Shown piece after piece: positions 16,927-25,538 of a stretch of 64,000 bases of DNA (position 1 is the first letter of the stretch; every line of letters starts with the position of its first letter). The DNA is from Haloplanus salinarum (lineage in GTDB: Archaea; Halobacteriota; Halobacteria; Halobacteriales; Haloferacaceae). The position numbers were made by a program, and so were the translations under genes. A model generated the notes under the pieces. The model was not told the DNA's origin and did no database searches. It saw only the letters and a list, made by a program, of their open reading frames with translations. The DNA is taken from contig NZ_CP101823.1 in the NCBI RefSeq assembly GCF_024498175.1, positions 1,116,001 to 1,180,000 on the forward strand, in the 5' to 3' direction.

Positions 16927-17214
16927 ATGCGCCCCGTCGACGCCGTTCGAAGCCGAAGCTGTATCCGCTGTGATGCGCAGTTCGTGGAGCGATCGGGAAC
17001 CGTCACCCGGATCCGCTGGACGTACCGAAACCGGGGGAGCGCGGTGGACGGGACGCTCGTCGACGGAACGGTCGTGAACCGGTCGCGGGACCGGACCTGC
17101 ATCCGCTGTGCGTCGAGTTTCACCGAACGTCCGGGGGAAATTTCGCGACTCTGTCCCAGGTGCGAGTCGGACCACGTCGGTCCGGACCGAAGCGGATCGT
17201 CGGAACGGTACTGA
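16927..17214 (+). CDS. 95-aa cysteine-rich zinc-finger protein with internal duplication
   Basis: Three CxxC knuckles at C12/C15, C58/C61 and C76/C79. The first and second knuckle regions are similar (SCIRCDAQFVERSG and TCIRCASSFTERPG), so an ancestral unit was duplicated. The second plus third knuckles can form a complete zinc ribbon; the first lacks a partner pair. Codon use is less biased than neighbours. It follows the RHH gene by 12 bases. Function unknown. Confidence 0.6.
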   Translation: MRPVDAVRSRSCIRCDAQFVERSGTVTRIRWTYRNRGSAVDGTLVDGTVVNRSRDRTCIRCASSFTERPGEISRLCPRCESDHVGPDRSGSSERY

Positions 17215-17266
17215 GCGGCGCCGTTCGACCGAACCGCGTCGCCCGTGGGAGCGACCCGCCTCCCGC

Positions 17267-18400
17267 CTACATCGACGGCCCGACGCGGTTGATCGCGAAC
17301 TTCGTGAGGCCGTGGCGCTCGGTCGCCGTCCGCCCGCCGTCGGCGACGCGCCGGAGTTCGTCGAGCAGTCCGTCGGGGGTCGTCGACCGCGCGTCGACGT
17401 CGACGTCGTCCGGGAGGATCCGCGCCGTCTCGCCGTCGCCCGTCACCTTGAGCACCGGAACGATGGGGTGCCCGCTCGGGATACCCTCGGCGGTGACGTG
17501 AACGACGACCGAGGCGCCGGCGGCCGCGAGCGCCGTCGTCGCCTCCTCGAAGCGGGAGGGTGTGTCGACGACCGCGAGCCCCTCGTCGACCGTCACCCGG
17601 TCGCCGTACTGGACGAACTCCTCGACCGGCGCCGATCCCCACGAGCCGACCACCTCGTCGAAGGGGAGGTCGGCCGCCCGGCGGACCAGTCCGCGGACGT
17701 TCCCCGGTTCGTCGGCGGTCCGCTCGGCCGCGGCGCGCAGTCGCTCCGCGACCGGGTCGCTGGCCGCGCGGTCGGCCGCCGCCTCGGCGTGGGGAGCGAG
17801 CCGTTCGGTGCCGGCGACGGCGACTGTCGCCCCGGCGTCGCGGAGCGCGTCGACCGTCTCGCCCACGACGGGGTCGGCAACGTCGCGGGTCGACGCCGCG
17901 AGGTCCGACCCGACGACGCCGACGGTGAGGTCGCCGAGCGACGCCTCGCTCCGGTCGGCGGCGGCCGCCGCGGCGAGGTCCCGCGTCGCCTCGGTGCCCG
18001 CCTCGATGCAGGCGTCGGAGCCGCCGACCTCCTGGATCGATAGTTCGCGGACCGGGACGCCGTGGTCCGCGACGGCCTCGGCGAACGGCCCGCTCTGGAG
18101 GTGTTCACACCCCAGCCCGACGACCGTCGCACCCGCGAGGTTGGGGTTCCGGGTGACGTTCAGCAGCGTCCGCTCGGTCTGATCGTGGTCGGCGCCGATC
18201 TGTGCACAGCCGTGGTCGTGGGGCGCACAGACGGCCCCGTCGACGGCGTCGGCGATGCGCTGGGCGACGATGTGCGAACAGATCACCGAGGGCACGACGA
18301 GAACCCGATTGCGAACGCCGACGCCCTCGTCCCGGACGTAGGCCGCAAGCGGCGCCGACGACGGGTCGGCCGCGTCGTCTGAGCGCGTGGGCGCCGACAT
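17267..18400 (-). CDS. UxaA-family large subunit B (keeps HGC/GLGCE motifs)
   Basis: 377-aa relative of the altronate/galactarate dehydratase and sulfolactate sulfo-lyase large subunits. It retains the first family motif set: APHDHGCAQIGADHDQT, NPNLAGA and VVGLGCE (about residues 57-105). The family block ECGGSD-x-xSG-x-x-ANP is absent, replaced by VGVVGSDLAASTRDVADP, and the TTGRG segment is lost. It is the last gene of a three-gene coupled operon; its start overlaps the SAF gene stop by one base. I infer a heteromeric enzyme with subunit A. Confidence 0.78.
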   Translation of the reverse strand: MSAPTRSDDAADPSSAPLAAYVRDEGVGVRNRVLVVPSVICSHIVAQRIADAVDGAVCAPHDHGCAQIGADHDQTERTLLNVTRNPNLAGATVVGLGCEHLQSGPFAEAVADHGVPVRELSIQEVGGSDACIEAGTEATRDLAAAAAADRSEASLGDLTVGVVGSDLAASTRDVADPVVGETVDALRDAGATVAVAGTERLAPHAEAAADRAASDPVAERLRAAAERTADEPGNVRGLVRRAADLPFDEVVGSWGSAPVEEFVQYGDRVTVDEGLAVVDTPSRFEEATTALAAAGASVVVHVTAEGIPSGHPIVPVLKVTGDGETARILPDDVDVDARSTTPDGLLDELRRVADGGRTATERHGLTKFAINRVGPSM

Positions 18401-18714
18401 CAGGCCACCTCCCCCTCGGCCTCGGCGACGTCGCCGCGCCCGCGCCGGCTCTCGGCGTTGTGCGTGTGGACCCACTCGCCCGGCGCGATGGCCTCGGTCG
18501 CCTGACCGATGACCTCGTCGTACTTGACGACGGCGTCGCCGGGCTCGAACGCGACCAGGGCCACCTTGTGCCCGAACGGGACGTCCTCGACGACTTCGAT
18601 CCGTTCGCCGTCGTACGGAATCGTCGTACCGGCCGTCAGGTCGTCGATGGCCGTGACCACGTTGTCCTCGGCGGCCATGTGGAGGCCACACCCCCCGAGC
18701 ACTTCGCCTTTCAT
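18400..18714 (-). CDS. UxaA-type SAF-domain small subunit
   Basis: 104-aa SAF domain equivalent to the N-terminal domain of UxaA/GarD or to SuyA: HMAAEDNVVTAI, FGHKVALVAFEPGD, IGQAT and the terminal WVHTHNAESRRG, where the histidines are family positions. It starts at ATG 18714 overlapping the stop of subunit A by four bases and ends overlapping the start of subunit B by one base, so all three subunits are probably made together. The very C-terminus is a charged tail. Confidence 0.82.
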   Translation of the reverse strand: MKGEVLGGCGLHMAAEDNVVTAIDDLTAGTTIPYDGERIEVVEDVPFGHKVALVAFEPGDAVVKYDEVIGQATEAIAPGEWVHTHNAESRRGRGDVAEAEGEVA

Positions 18715-19898
18715 ACCCCACCCCGCAGTTCCGCGAGTTCGTTGGGCTGGAGTTCGTTGATCGCGAACTCCTCGAGGCGGCGACGCTCGGCGGCCGTCCG
18801 CTCGCCGCTCGCGACCGACTGGAGGGTCTCGTAGATGCGGTCGCCCACGTCGTCGAGCGACTCGCCGTCGAGGACCGTGCTCGCGTCGACGTCCATGTTG
18901 TTCGCGAGGCGCTCGGCCGTCTTCGGGTTCCCGGTCACCTTGATGACCGGCGCGATGGGGTTGCCGGTCGTCGAGCCGCGACCGGTGGTGAAGGCGACGA
19001 CCTGGGCGCCCCCGGCTACCTTGCCGACGACGCTCTCGACGTCGTAGCCCGGCGTGTCCATCAGGACCAGTCCGCCGCCGACCGGAAGCTCCTCGGCGTA
19101 GTCGACGATGCCGCGGACCGGCGTCGTCCCGCCCTTGGTGATCGCTCCGAGGCTCTTCTCCTCGATGGTCGTCAGGCCGCCCTCCTGGTTGCCGGGGGTG
19201 GGCTGGGCCCCACGGAGGTCGACGCCCATCAGTTCCGCCGCCGACTCCCGTCGGTCGACGCGTTCGAGGAGCCGTTCCCGGACCGACTCGTCGACACAGC
19301 GCTCCGCGAGGATGTGCTCGGCGCCGATGAACTCGGGGGTCTCCGAGAACGTCGCGGTGCCGCCGTCCTCGACGAGGCGGTCGCAGGCGACGCCGACCGC
19401 CGGGTTCGCGGCGATGCCGCTGGTCGCGTCCGAGCCGCCACACTCGACGCCGAACCGGAGTTCGCTCACGTCACACTCGACGCGCCGGCAGTCGCCGATC
19501 TCGCTCCACAGGTCGCCGGCAGCCTCGGTCCCGGCCTCGACGGCGGCGGTGGTCCCGCCGGCCTCCCTGACCGAGAGCGTCTCGACCGGCCGCCCGGCGG
19601 CGGCGACGCCGTCCGCGATCTCGTCGGCGTCGATCCGCTCGGTGCCGAAGCCGACGACGAGCGCCGCGCCCACGTTGGGGTTTCGCCCCACGCCCGTGAG
19701 CGTGCGCTCGATCTGCTCCCTGGCGGCCGCGGGCGGATCCCGCCCCATCTGGTGTGGGGTAGACCGGACGTTCTCCCCCGCGCGGTCGGCGATCTCGTCG
19801 GCGATGGCCGACGCCGCGATCGATACCGGCAACACCGCGACGTAGTTCCTGACGCCTGCAGGGCCGTCTGACCGTCGGTAGCCCTCGAAAGTCGACAT
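18711..19898 (-). CDS. UxaA-family large subunit A (keeps ECGGSD motif)
   Basis: 395-aa UxaA-family protein, first gene of the operon. It retains GVECGGSDATSGIAANPAVG (about 145-165), FIGAEHILAERC, PTPGNQEGGLTTIEEKSLG, VLMDTPGYD and TTGRGSTTGNPIAPVIKV. The motifs conserved in subunit B are missing: the HTxGC position reads STPHQMGRDPP and the GLGCE position reads VGFGTERID. This suggests catalytic residues split between two paralogues. Family members dehydrate sugar acids (altronate, galactarate) or cleave sulfolactate; the substrate here is unknown. Confidence 0.82.
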   Translation of the reverse strand: MSTFEGYRRSDGPAGVRNYVAVLPVSIAASAIADEIADRAGENVRSTPHQMGRDPPAAAREQIERTLTGVGRNPNVGAALVVGFGTERIDADEIADGVAAAGRPVETLSVREAGGTTAAVEAGTEAAGDLWSEIGDCRRVECDVSELRFGVECGGSDATSGIAANPAVGVACDRLVEDGGTATFSETPEFIGAEHILAERCVDESVRERLLERVDRRESAAELMGVDLRGAQPTPGNQEGGLTTIEEKSLGAITKGGTTPVRGIVDYAEELPVGGGLVLMDTPGYDVESVVGKVAGGAQVVAFTTGRGSTTGNPIAPVIKVTGNPKTAERLANNMDVDASTVLDGESLDDVGDRIYETLQSVASGERTAAERRRLEEFAINELQPNELAELRGGV

Positions 19899-19978
19899 AC
19901 CTTCGGCTCACCCGCTGTGGACTAAAGGGTTTCCACCGCCGAATCGACGGCCGAACGTCGAACGGACGCCGTCCGAAC

Positions 19979-20308
19979 CTACTGCTGATAGCGCCGCTCG
20001 TCGTCGCGGTCGAGGCCCGCGTGCCCGCTCGCATCCTCGTACGTGTCCTCCAGTTCGCCGTACAGGTACTCGTCGTAGGTCACGTCGTAGGCCCGCCGGA
20101 GGTGGAAATCGAGGTTGCCGGTGTCGACCGTCGAGCGGTAGAGGGCGTGGATCGCCCGCCGGACGAGTTCGCCCTCGTTCGGCGAATCGAAGACCGCCGA
20201 GAGCATCGCGAGTTCGTTGCGGGTCTCCCGGTCCAGCTCGACGGTGACGTCGTCGCCGATGGCGCTGTATGCGTCCCGTACGTCCGCGTTGAGTCGGTCG
20301 AGGCTCAT
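19979..20308 (-). CDS. Small haloarchaeal protein, possible RHH-type regulator
   Basis: 109 aa. Residues 18-60 read VTVELDRETRNELAMLSAVFDSPNEGELVRRAIHALY, a strand-helix-helix pattern like a ribbon-helix-helix domain. The second half is acidic and rich in Tyr (YDEYLYGELEDTYEDAS). I do not recognise a named family with certainty. It is transcribed alone toward the binding-protein gene. Confidence 0.6.
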   Translation of the reverse strand: MSLDRLNADVRDAYSAIGDDVTVELDRETRNELAMLSAVFDSPNEGELVRRAIHALYRSTVDTGNLDFHLRRAYDVTYDEYLYGELEDTYEDASGHAGLDRDDERRYQQ

Positions 20309-20383
20309 ACGCCGGCAAGGTCGGGGCGCCGAATACGGCTTTCGGCTTTGCGGTCCGGGGCTCGGGCCGAGCCCCGAGGTGGT

Positions 20384-22219
20384 TCACGCGAAGGGGTTCT
20401 CGAGCTCCGAGACGCAGGGGAACTGATCGGCGTCGTCCGCGGGCTGTGATCCCTGTGGCCACTGGGGTTCGAGGTCGGCGTCCGGGGGGTAGTGGAGGTT
20501 ACCGTCGCCGTCCCAGCCCCAGCCCTCGTCCTCGAGGAGCTGTCTGGCCGCCTCCACGTTCGCGCTCGGCGACTCCGCGATCCGTGTGAGGTTGTCGTCT
20601 CCCGGATACCAGGGATGGCTGCTCGTGAACGGGTCGGCGTACATCGTCGCCTCGGAGTCCCCGTACAGCGACGTCTGGTTGATGTTGTCGCGGTCGATCA
20701 TCTGGGAGAACGCCATCCGGAATTCGCGGAACTTGCTGGGACCGAACTGACACTGCGGGGAGATGAAGTACGGCGTGAACCCCTGTGTCGTGATGACCCG
20801 TGCGGAGTCGCCCATGTCGCTTTTGATTCGGTCGGCCAGCGAGGGAGTCGTCGTCAGGAGGACGTTCAACTCGTTGTTGGTGAACGCACGGTACGCCGAT
20901 TGACTGCTGTCGAACACCTGGAACACCAGATCACCCTCGGGATCGAACTTGGGATGGTCCGAGAACGGCTCCATTCCCATCAGTTGACCCTGCTCGAACG
21001 ACGTGATCTGGTACGGACCCGACCCGACCCAGGGGTCGTCGAAGTCCGTGGGGTTCTCCTCGGCCCCAGCCTCCTGCCACGCGTCCTTCGACAGGATGCC
21101 CCACGACGGGATCAGCACCGTCTCCATCGTCGGCGTCGGGCCCTCCATGTTGAACCGGACCGTCGAGTCGTCGACCACCTCGATGGATTCGTATCCGGGA
21201 TCCGTCGCCCAGGGGTACGCGCCGCTTCGTGCCTGTTCGGCCAGGAACTCGAACGTCCACTTGACGTCCTCGGCGGTGATCTGATCCCCGTTGTGGAAGG
21301 TGGCGTCACGAAGCGTGAACGTGAGCTGCTGGCCGTCGTCGGACACCTCGTAACTCTCGGCGAGGCAGGTCACCAACTCGAAGTTCTCGTTGTACATCAA
21401 CAGCGGCGAGTACACCGTGTTGGAGAAGCCGTATATGGGGCTCGCACCGGTCGCCTGCTGGTAGATCGTGGTGTCCAGCCAGATGGCGGGGACGTTCGTC
21501 ACGAGGCTGTCGTTGTCGCCGGTCGGCGACGACTTGATGAGCGGGATGATACCGGTCTCCATCAGCCCCATCTCACCGACCCCGGCCACGTCGATGGTGT
21601 CCGTTCGCATGGCCCCGTACTGCATTCGGACCACGGTCGGGATGATCCCGACGTCCTCCGAGAGGATACTGTGTGCCTGGTTGACGAGTTCCTGTCGCTC
21701 CTCGCGGGAGCCGGCGGTGAGATGTTGGTTCGCGTACTCGGAGTACTCGCAGTTGGCGTAGTTCGACGGGTTCCAGTTCGAGTTCTGCCCCGCCGCGTGG
21801 ATGTGATATTTGAGGGTCAGCTCCCGCGGATCCAGACGCGCCGGTCGGAGCTCGTAGCCGCCGTACGAGAAGTGCCACTCCCGGGTGTCCTGGCTTTCGC
21901 CGTTGATCCCGGCCGAGAGCGATGTCGGGTTGAGCTCCAACTCCACGCCGAGGTCCTGAATGTCGTTCTGAATGATCGAGGTCGCGTCCTCGAAGAAGTT
22001 GGTCAGCGGCCCTTCGTCGGACCAGTAGTTGAAGATTATCGACGGCACGCGTTCGCCCAGGTCGGCGCTACCGCCGCCGCCGTCGCCACTGCCGCCACCG
22101 CCGCCGTCGCCGCCGTCGCCGCCGTCACCGCCGGATCCGCCACAGCCCGCGAGGGTCATACCCGAGGCGACGCCGAGCGCCTGTAGCATCTTTCTTCGAC
22201 CGATGGTGTCGTCTGTCAT
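20384..22219 (-). CDS. ABC transporter substrate-binding lipoprotein, SBP_bac_5 type, apparently circularly permuted
   Basis: 611 aa from ATG 22219. Tat-like signal IGRRKMLQALG and lipobox LAGC (about 7-26), then a Gly/Ser/Asp linker to about 52. The segment normally found at the C-terminus of peptide/nickel-binding proteins comes first (residues 80-230: QDLGVELELN, NWNPSNYANCEYSEYA, EERQELVNQAHSILSEDVGIIP). The segment normally at the N-terminus follows (260-320: VYSPLLMYNENFELVTCLAESY, LTFTLRDATFHNGDQITAEDVKWTFEF), then GSGPYQI (399-405) and AARQLLEDEGWGWDGDGNLHY (557-577). It is divergent from the HTH_10 regulator at 22617; permease and ATPase genes lie beyond it. Confidence 0.85.
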   Translation of the reverse strand: MTDDTIGRRKMLQALGVASGMTLAGCGGSGGDGGDGGDGGGGGSGDGGGGSADLGERVPSIIFNYWSDEGPLTNFFEDATSIIQNDIQDLGVELELNPTSLSAGINGESQDTREWHFSYGGYELRPARLDPRELTLKYHIHAAGQNSNWNPSNYANCEYSEYANQHLTAGSREERQELVNQAHSILSEDVGIIPTVVRMQYGAMRTDTIDVAGVGEMGLMETGIIPLIKSSPTGDNDSLVTNVPAIWLDTTIYQQATGASPIYGFSNTVYSPLLMYNENFELVTCLAESYEVSDDGQQLTFTLRDATFHNGDQITAEDVKWTFEFLAEQARSGAYPWATDPGYESIEVVDDSTVRFNMEGPTPTMETVLIPSWGILSKDAWQEAGAEENPTDFDDPWVGSGPYQITSFEQGQLMGMEPFSDHPKFDPEGDLVFQVFDSSQSAYRAFTNNELNVLLTTTPSLADRIKSDMGDSARVITTQGFTPYFISPQCQFGPSKFREFRMAFSQMIDRDNINQTSLYGDSEATMYADPFTSSHPWYPGDDNLTRIAESPSANVEAARQLLEDEGWGWDGDGNLHYPPDADLEPQWPQGSQPADDADQFPCVSELENPFA

Positions 22220-22616
22220 ACCATCCAAACCGACTGTCGAATGGTGGATAAGCGTTCACCCAAATATATGGAATTAGTAACAGATAGGATATATAATCAC
22301 AGAAGTGCGGAATAACGTCGGCTTCGGTTGGACGTCCGACCACGGAGTGGAGCAACGACCTGTTGATTCGGTTGGCATCGGCGATGGGTCGGCCCCGTCC
22401 GAGTGCGTACCGTTCCGGCGGACGACGGGCCGATCTCCCCCGGATCTGGTGGGTGCAGATCGATATCGGACATCGAACGAATAAATCGCGTCTCCGAATA
22501 CGATTGTTTTCTTTTGTCCACATTTGACTCGTGCTAAGGGTAATTGATCCGCAAAAAATCAACTGTTTGGTCACCGAATCGATATCGATAAATACCCCAG
22601 ACACCAGGAACGGTTG
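22220..22616. promoter_or_regulatory. 397-bp divergent regulatory region
   Basis: Separates the binding-protein gene (minus) from the HTH_10 regulator (plus). It is markedly AT-richer than the surroundings. TATA-like stretches occur at 22258-22272 (CCATATATTTGGGT on the minus strand, about 45 bases before the binding-protein start) and 22288-22300 (GGATATATAATC). Two copies of ATCGATATCG (22459-22468 and 22578-22587, the latter part of a 12-bp perfect palindrome), each followed within 13 bases by an ATAAAT, could be operators. No gene is seen in it. Confidence 0.5.
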
Positions 22617-23348
22617 ATGTGGGAGATACTGATCGCCGTTAGACACACCGGATGCCCGATCTCCGATACGACCGCCCACAGCCCGGACGTGCATCTGCAA
22701 AACCTCGCACGAACACGGAGGTCGGACGAGGGGGACGGCAAACGCCTGTTGAGGGTTCGAAGCGACAGGGCCGACGCGATCGAGGAGTTCGTGACCCGGT
22801 TCGGCGACCACGACCGGTCGATCATGATCGACACGTTCGGTCAGCAGAGTCAGACACGGTACATCACGACTCACATCGAATACGACGAGGACAATCCGAG
22901 CATCTCGACGCTGGTTCAGCGAAACCAGTTCTATCATCGGGGCGTGGTTCCGGTGAGCAGGGGCATCGAACACTGGATCGTCTATACCGACGAGTTCGAC
23001 GACGTGACACGGCTGATCGACGACGTCGAGGCCAACGACAACTCGATAGAGAAATACCGAATTCGCGAGATCGGGAACGGGGAGCCGATAGAGTCCTTCG
23101 AGTACTCGACGGTCCTGTCGAAGCTGACGACGAAACAACAGTCGGTCTTCGAGACGGCGCTCGAATCGGGATATTATTCGGACGACGAGAAGACCACCCT
23201 CGAGGACCTCGCCGAGGAGATCGGCCTCCACCAGACGACGGTGTGGGAGCATCTCAGCAAGGCGGAGAACACGATCCTGACCGAGGTCGGTACGCGACTG
23301 TTCGCCGACGACGACGACGGTCGGTCGCCCCAACTCATCAATACGTAG
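22617..23348 (+). CDS. Bat-type HTH_10 transcriptional regulator
   Basis: 243 aa from ATG 22617 (a TTG one codon earlier is also possible). The C-terminal HTH_10 domain is LTTKQQSVFETALESGYYSD, TLEDLAEEIGLHQTTVWEHLSKAENTIL (about residues 165-215). The N-terminal part (MWEILIAVRHTGCPISDTTA) resembles the ligand/sensor half of bacterio-opsin-activator-like proteins. It is divergent from the binding-protein gene and converges on the permease operon, so it probably regulates the peptide-type transporter in response to its substrate. Confidence 0.85.
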   Translation: MWEILIAVRHTGCPISDTTAHSPDVHLQNLARTRRSDEGDGKRLLRVRSDRADAIEEFVTRFGDHDRSIMIDTFGQQSQTRYITTHIEYDEDNPSISTLVQRNQFYHRGVVPVSRGIEHWIVYTDEFDDVTRLIDDVEANDNSIEKYRIREIGNGEPIESFEYSTVLSKLTTKQQSVFETALESGYYSDDEKTTLEDLAEEIGLHQTTVWEHLSKAENTILTEVGTRLFADDDDGRSPQLINT

Positions 23349-23432
23349 GCGTTCCGGGGAACGGGATCCCACGACACACGTCCCGTCCGTGGCGAACGGC
23401 CTATCGCTCGTCGGCTTCGCCGTCCGGTGCGG

Positions 23433-24428
23433 TCACTCCTCGCTTTTGATCGCGACACGCGGGTCGATGACGCTGTACAGGATGTCGATGACGTAGTTCC
23501 CGATGATGACCCAGATCGCGGCGACGATGAACACGAACTGGACGACCGGATAGTCCCGGGCGAGAACCGAATCCACGAGGAGTTTTCCGATCCCCGGCCA
23601 GTTGAAGACGACCTCCACGAGCACCATCCCGCCCAGCGCACGCGTCATGGAGACCGGATAGAGGGTGATGACGGGGAGCGAGGCGTGCTTGATCAGCTTC
23701 TTGAACTTGAGCGACCGGTTGAGACCGGTGATGCGGTGGTAGTACAGGAAGTCCTGTCCGAGGGTCTCGACCACGTTAGTTCGCATGATGAGCGAGGGTA
23801 GCGTGATGAAGAAGGTCATCACCGTCACGAACGGCAGGAAGTAATGCATCCAGAAGTCGGCCGTGCCGAACATCGCGTAGAAGGGTTGGCCGCTCAGCGC
23901 TCGGGTCGTCTCGGTGGAGAGCATCCCGGAAGACGGGAAGACGTCGAACTGCGAGGCGAATATCGTCAGCAGGATGATCCCGGAGAGAAAGACCGGCACC
24001 GTCTTGAACGTGGAGACGACGACGATGCCGTACTTCTCGAAGCGCGTTCCGCGGTTGTTCCCCATCGCGGCGCCGAGCACGCCGCCGACGAGATACGAGA
24101 CCGTCACCGCCGGCGCGATCAGGATGAACGAGTTCAGCATACGCGGGCGGACGAGTTCCCACACGTTCGTCCCGTAGACGAACGACTGGCCGACGTCGGC
24201 CGACAGCATGTTGCGGATGTAGTTCAGATACTGTACGTGGAGGGGTTGGTTGAGCCCCCACTTCCGTTCGAGCACCGCGATCTGTTCGGGACCGAGTCCC
24301 TGCTGGAGCATGATGCTCGAGTAGCTCCCGGGCATGAACCGGAAGAACAGAAAGAGCGCCGAGGCGACGAGATAGATGAGTACGGCTGTGATGGCGGTTC
24401 GCTTGAGAATGTATTTTGCTTGACTCAT
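23433..24428 (-). CDS. Peptide/nickel-type ABC permease (DppB-like)
   Basis: 331-aa permease with six helices; N-terminal AKYILKRTAITAVLIYLVASALFLFFRFMPGS is typical of DppB/OppB and the coupling motif around DFLYYHRITGLNRSLKFKKLIKHA precedes the last helices. It is the last gene of the minus-strand operon, 60 bases after the DppF-like ATPase. The binding-protein gene follows after the convergent regulator. Confidence 0.9.
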   Translation of the reverse strand: MSQAKYILKRTAITAVLIYLVASALFLFFRFMPGSYSSIMLQQGLGPEQIAVLERKWGLNQPLHVQYLNYIRNMLSADVGQSFVYGTNVWELVRPRMLNSFILIAPAVTVSYLVGGVLGAAMGNNRGTRFEKYGIVVVSTFKTVPVFLSGIILLTIFASQFDVFPSSGMLSTETTRALSGQPFYAMFGTADFWMHYFLPFVTVMTFFITLPSLIMRTNVVETLGQDFLYYHRITGLNRSLKFKKLIKHASLPVITLYPVSMTRALGGMVLVEVVFNWPGIGKLLVDSVLARDYPVVQFVFIVAAIWVIIGNYVIDILYSVIDPRVAIKSEE

Positions 24429-24488
24429 TGGGTTGAACCTTCCGTTCGTGGATGGGCCGGTCGCTCGGCGTCGCGCCCGCGGGGACGT

Positions 24489-25538
24489 TCAGTCATCGAC
24501 CTGTGCCGGGGTGGGATCCATCGAGCTATCATGGTCGTCGTGATCGTAGTAGAGGTGACACGCGACGCGGTGTTCGTCCGCGTCGGGGTCGACGAACCGC
24601 GGTTTCTGGTCACAGATCTCCATTCGCTCCGGACATCGATCCTTGAACCGACACCCCACGGGCATATCGACCGGATCGCCCGGCTCGCCGCGAAGCTCCG
24701 TGTGCTCCCGGTCGTGGAGCGGGTCCGGGACCGGAATCGCCTTGATGAGCGCCTGCGTGTACGGATGCTTCGGGTCCCCGACGATATCCTTCGTGTCCGC
24801 GCGCTCGACGACCCGTCCGAGGTACATCACGTTGACACGGTCACAGACGTAGGAGACCGTCGAGAGGTCGTGGGAGACGTACACCATCGACACGCCGAGG
24901 TTCGTCGACAGGTCGTCGAGTAGTTCGAGGACTGCGGCCTGGGTGGAGACGTCCAACATCGAGACCGGCTCGTCGGCCAGGATGACGTCGGGCTCGGTGA
25001 TGAGCGCCCGTGCGATCGAGACGCGCTGTTTCTCCCCGCCGGAGAGTTGATGCTGGTAGCGATCCAGATACTGCTCCGGCGGGTCGAGTTCCACCCGTTC
25101 CAGGGTCCGTCGGATGCGTTCCTCCTTGTCGTCGAACCCGTGGATCGCGAGGGGTTCTCTCAGCACGTTCCTGACCGTGAATTTCGGATTGAGCGAGTTG
25201 AAGGGGTCCTGAAAGATGATCCGAACGCGTCGCCGGAACTCCTTCCAGTCCTCCTTGTCGAACGAGGCCGTGGATCGCCCATCGAAGACCAGTTCCCCGC
25301 CCGTCGGTTCGTACAGACCGATCAGCGTCCGCAACAGCGTACTCTTTCCACAGCCGCTCTCGCCGATCACCCCCTGGACCTGGTTCTCCGAGAGGGACAG
25401 CGAGACGTCGTCGACGGCACGGATCTTCGGACTCTCCCGCCGCAGGAGCTGGTTCGTGACCTTCTCGCGGAGACCCGACGCCGCGTCGAAATGCTTGCTG
25501 AGGTTTCGGAGCTCGAGGACCGGGTCGTCGGCACTCAT
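24489..25538 (-). CDS. Peptide-type ABC ATP-binding protein (DppF-like)
   Basis: 349 aa. Walker A GESGCGKSTLL, signature LSGGEKQRVSIARAL, Walker B VILADEPVSMLDVS, and the OppF-type C-terminal domain with a cysteine cluster (GCRFKDRCPERMEICDQ, later VACHLYY) that in related ATPases binds an Fe-S cluster. Its ATG overlaps the preceding ATPase stop in an ATGA junction, so the two ATPases are co-translated. Confidence 0.92.
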   Translation of the reverse strand: MSADDPVLELRNLSKHFDAASGLREKVTNQLLRRESPKIRAVDDVSLSLSENQVQGVIGESGCGKSTLLRTLIGLYEPTGGELVFDGRSTASFDKEDWKEFRRRVRIIFQDPFNSLNPKFTVRNVLREPLAIHGFDDKEERIRRTLERVELDPPEQYLDRYQHQLSGGEKQRVSIARALITEPDVILADEPVSMLDVSTQAAVLELLDDLSTNLGVSMVYVSHDLSTVSYVCDRVNVMYLGRVVERADTKDIVGDPKHPYTQALIKAIPVPDPLHDREHTELRGEPGDPVDMPVGCRFKDRCPERMEICDQKPRFVDPDADEHRVACHLYYDHDDHDSSMDPTPAQVDD

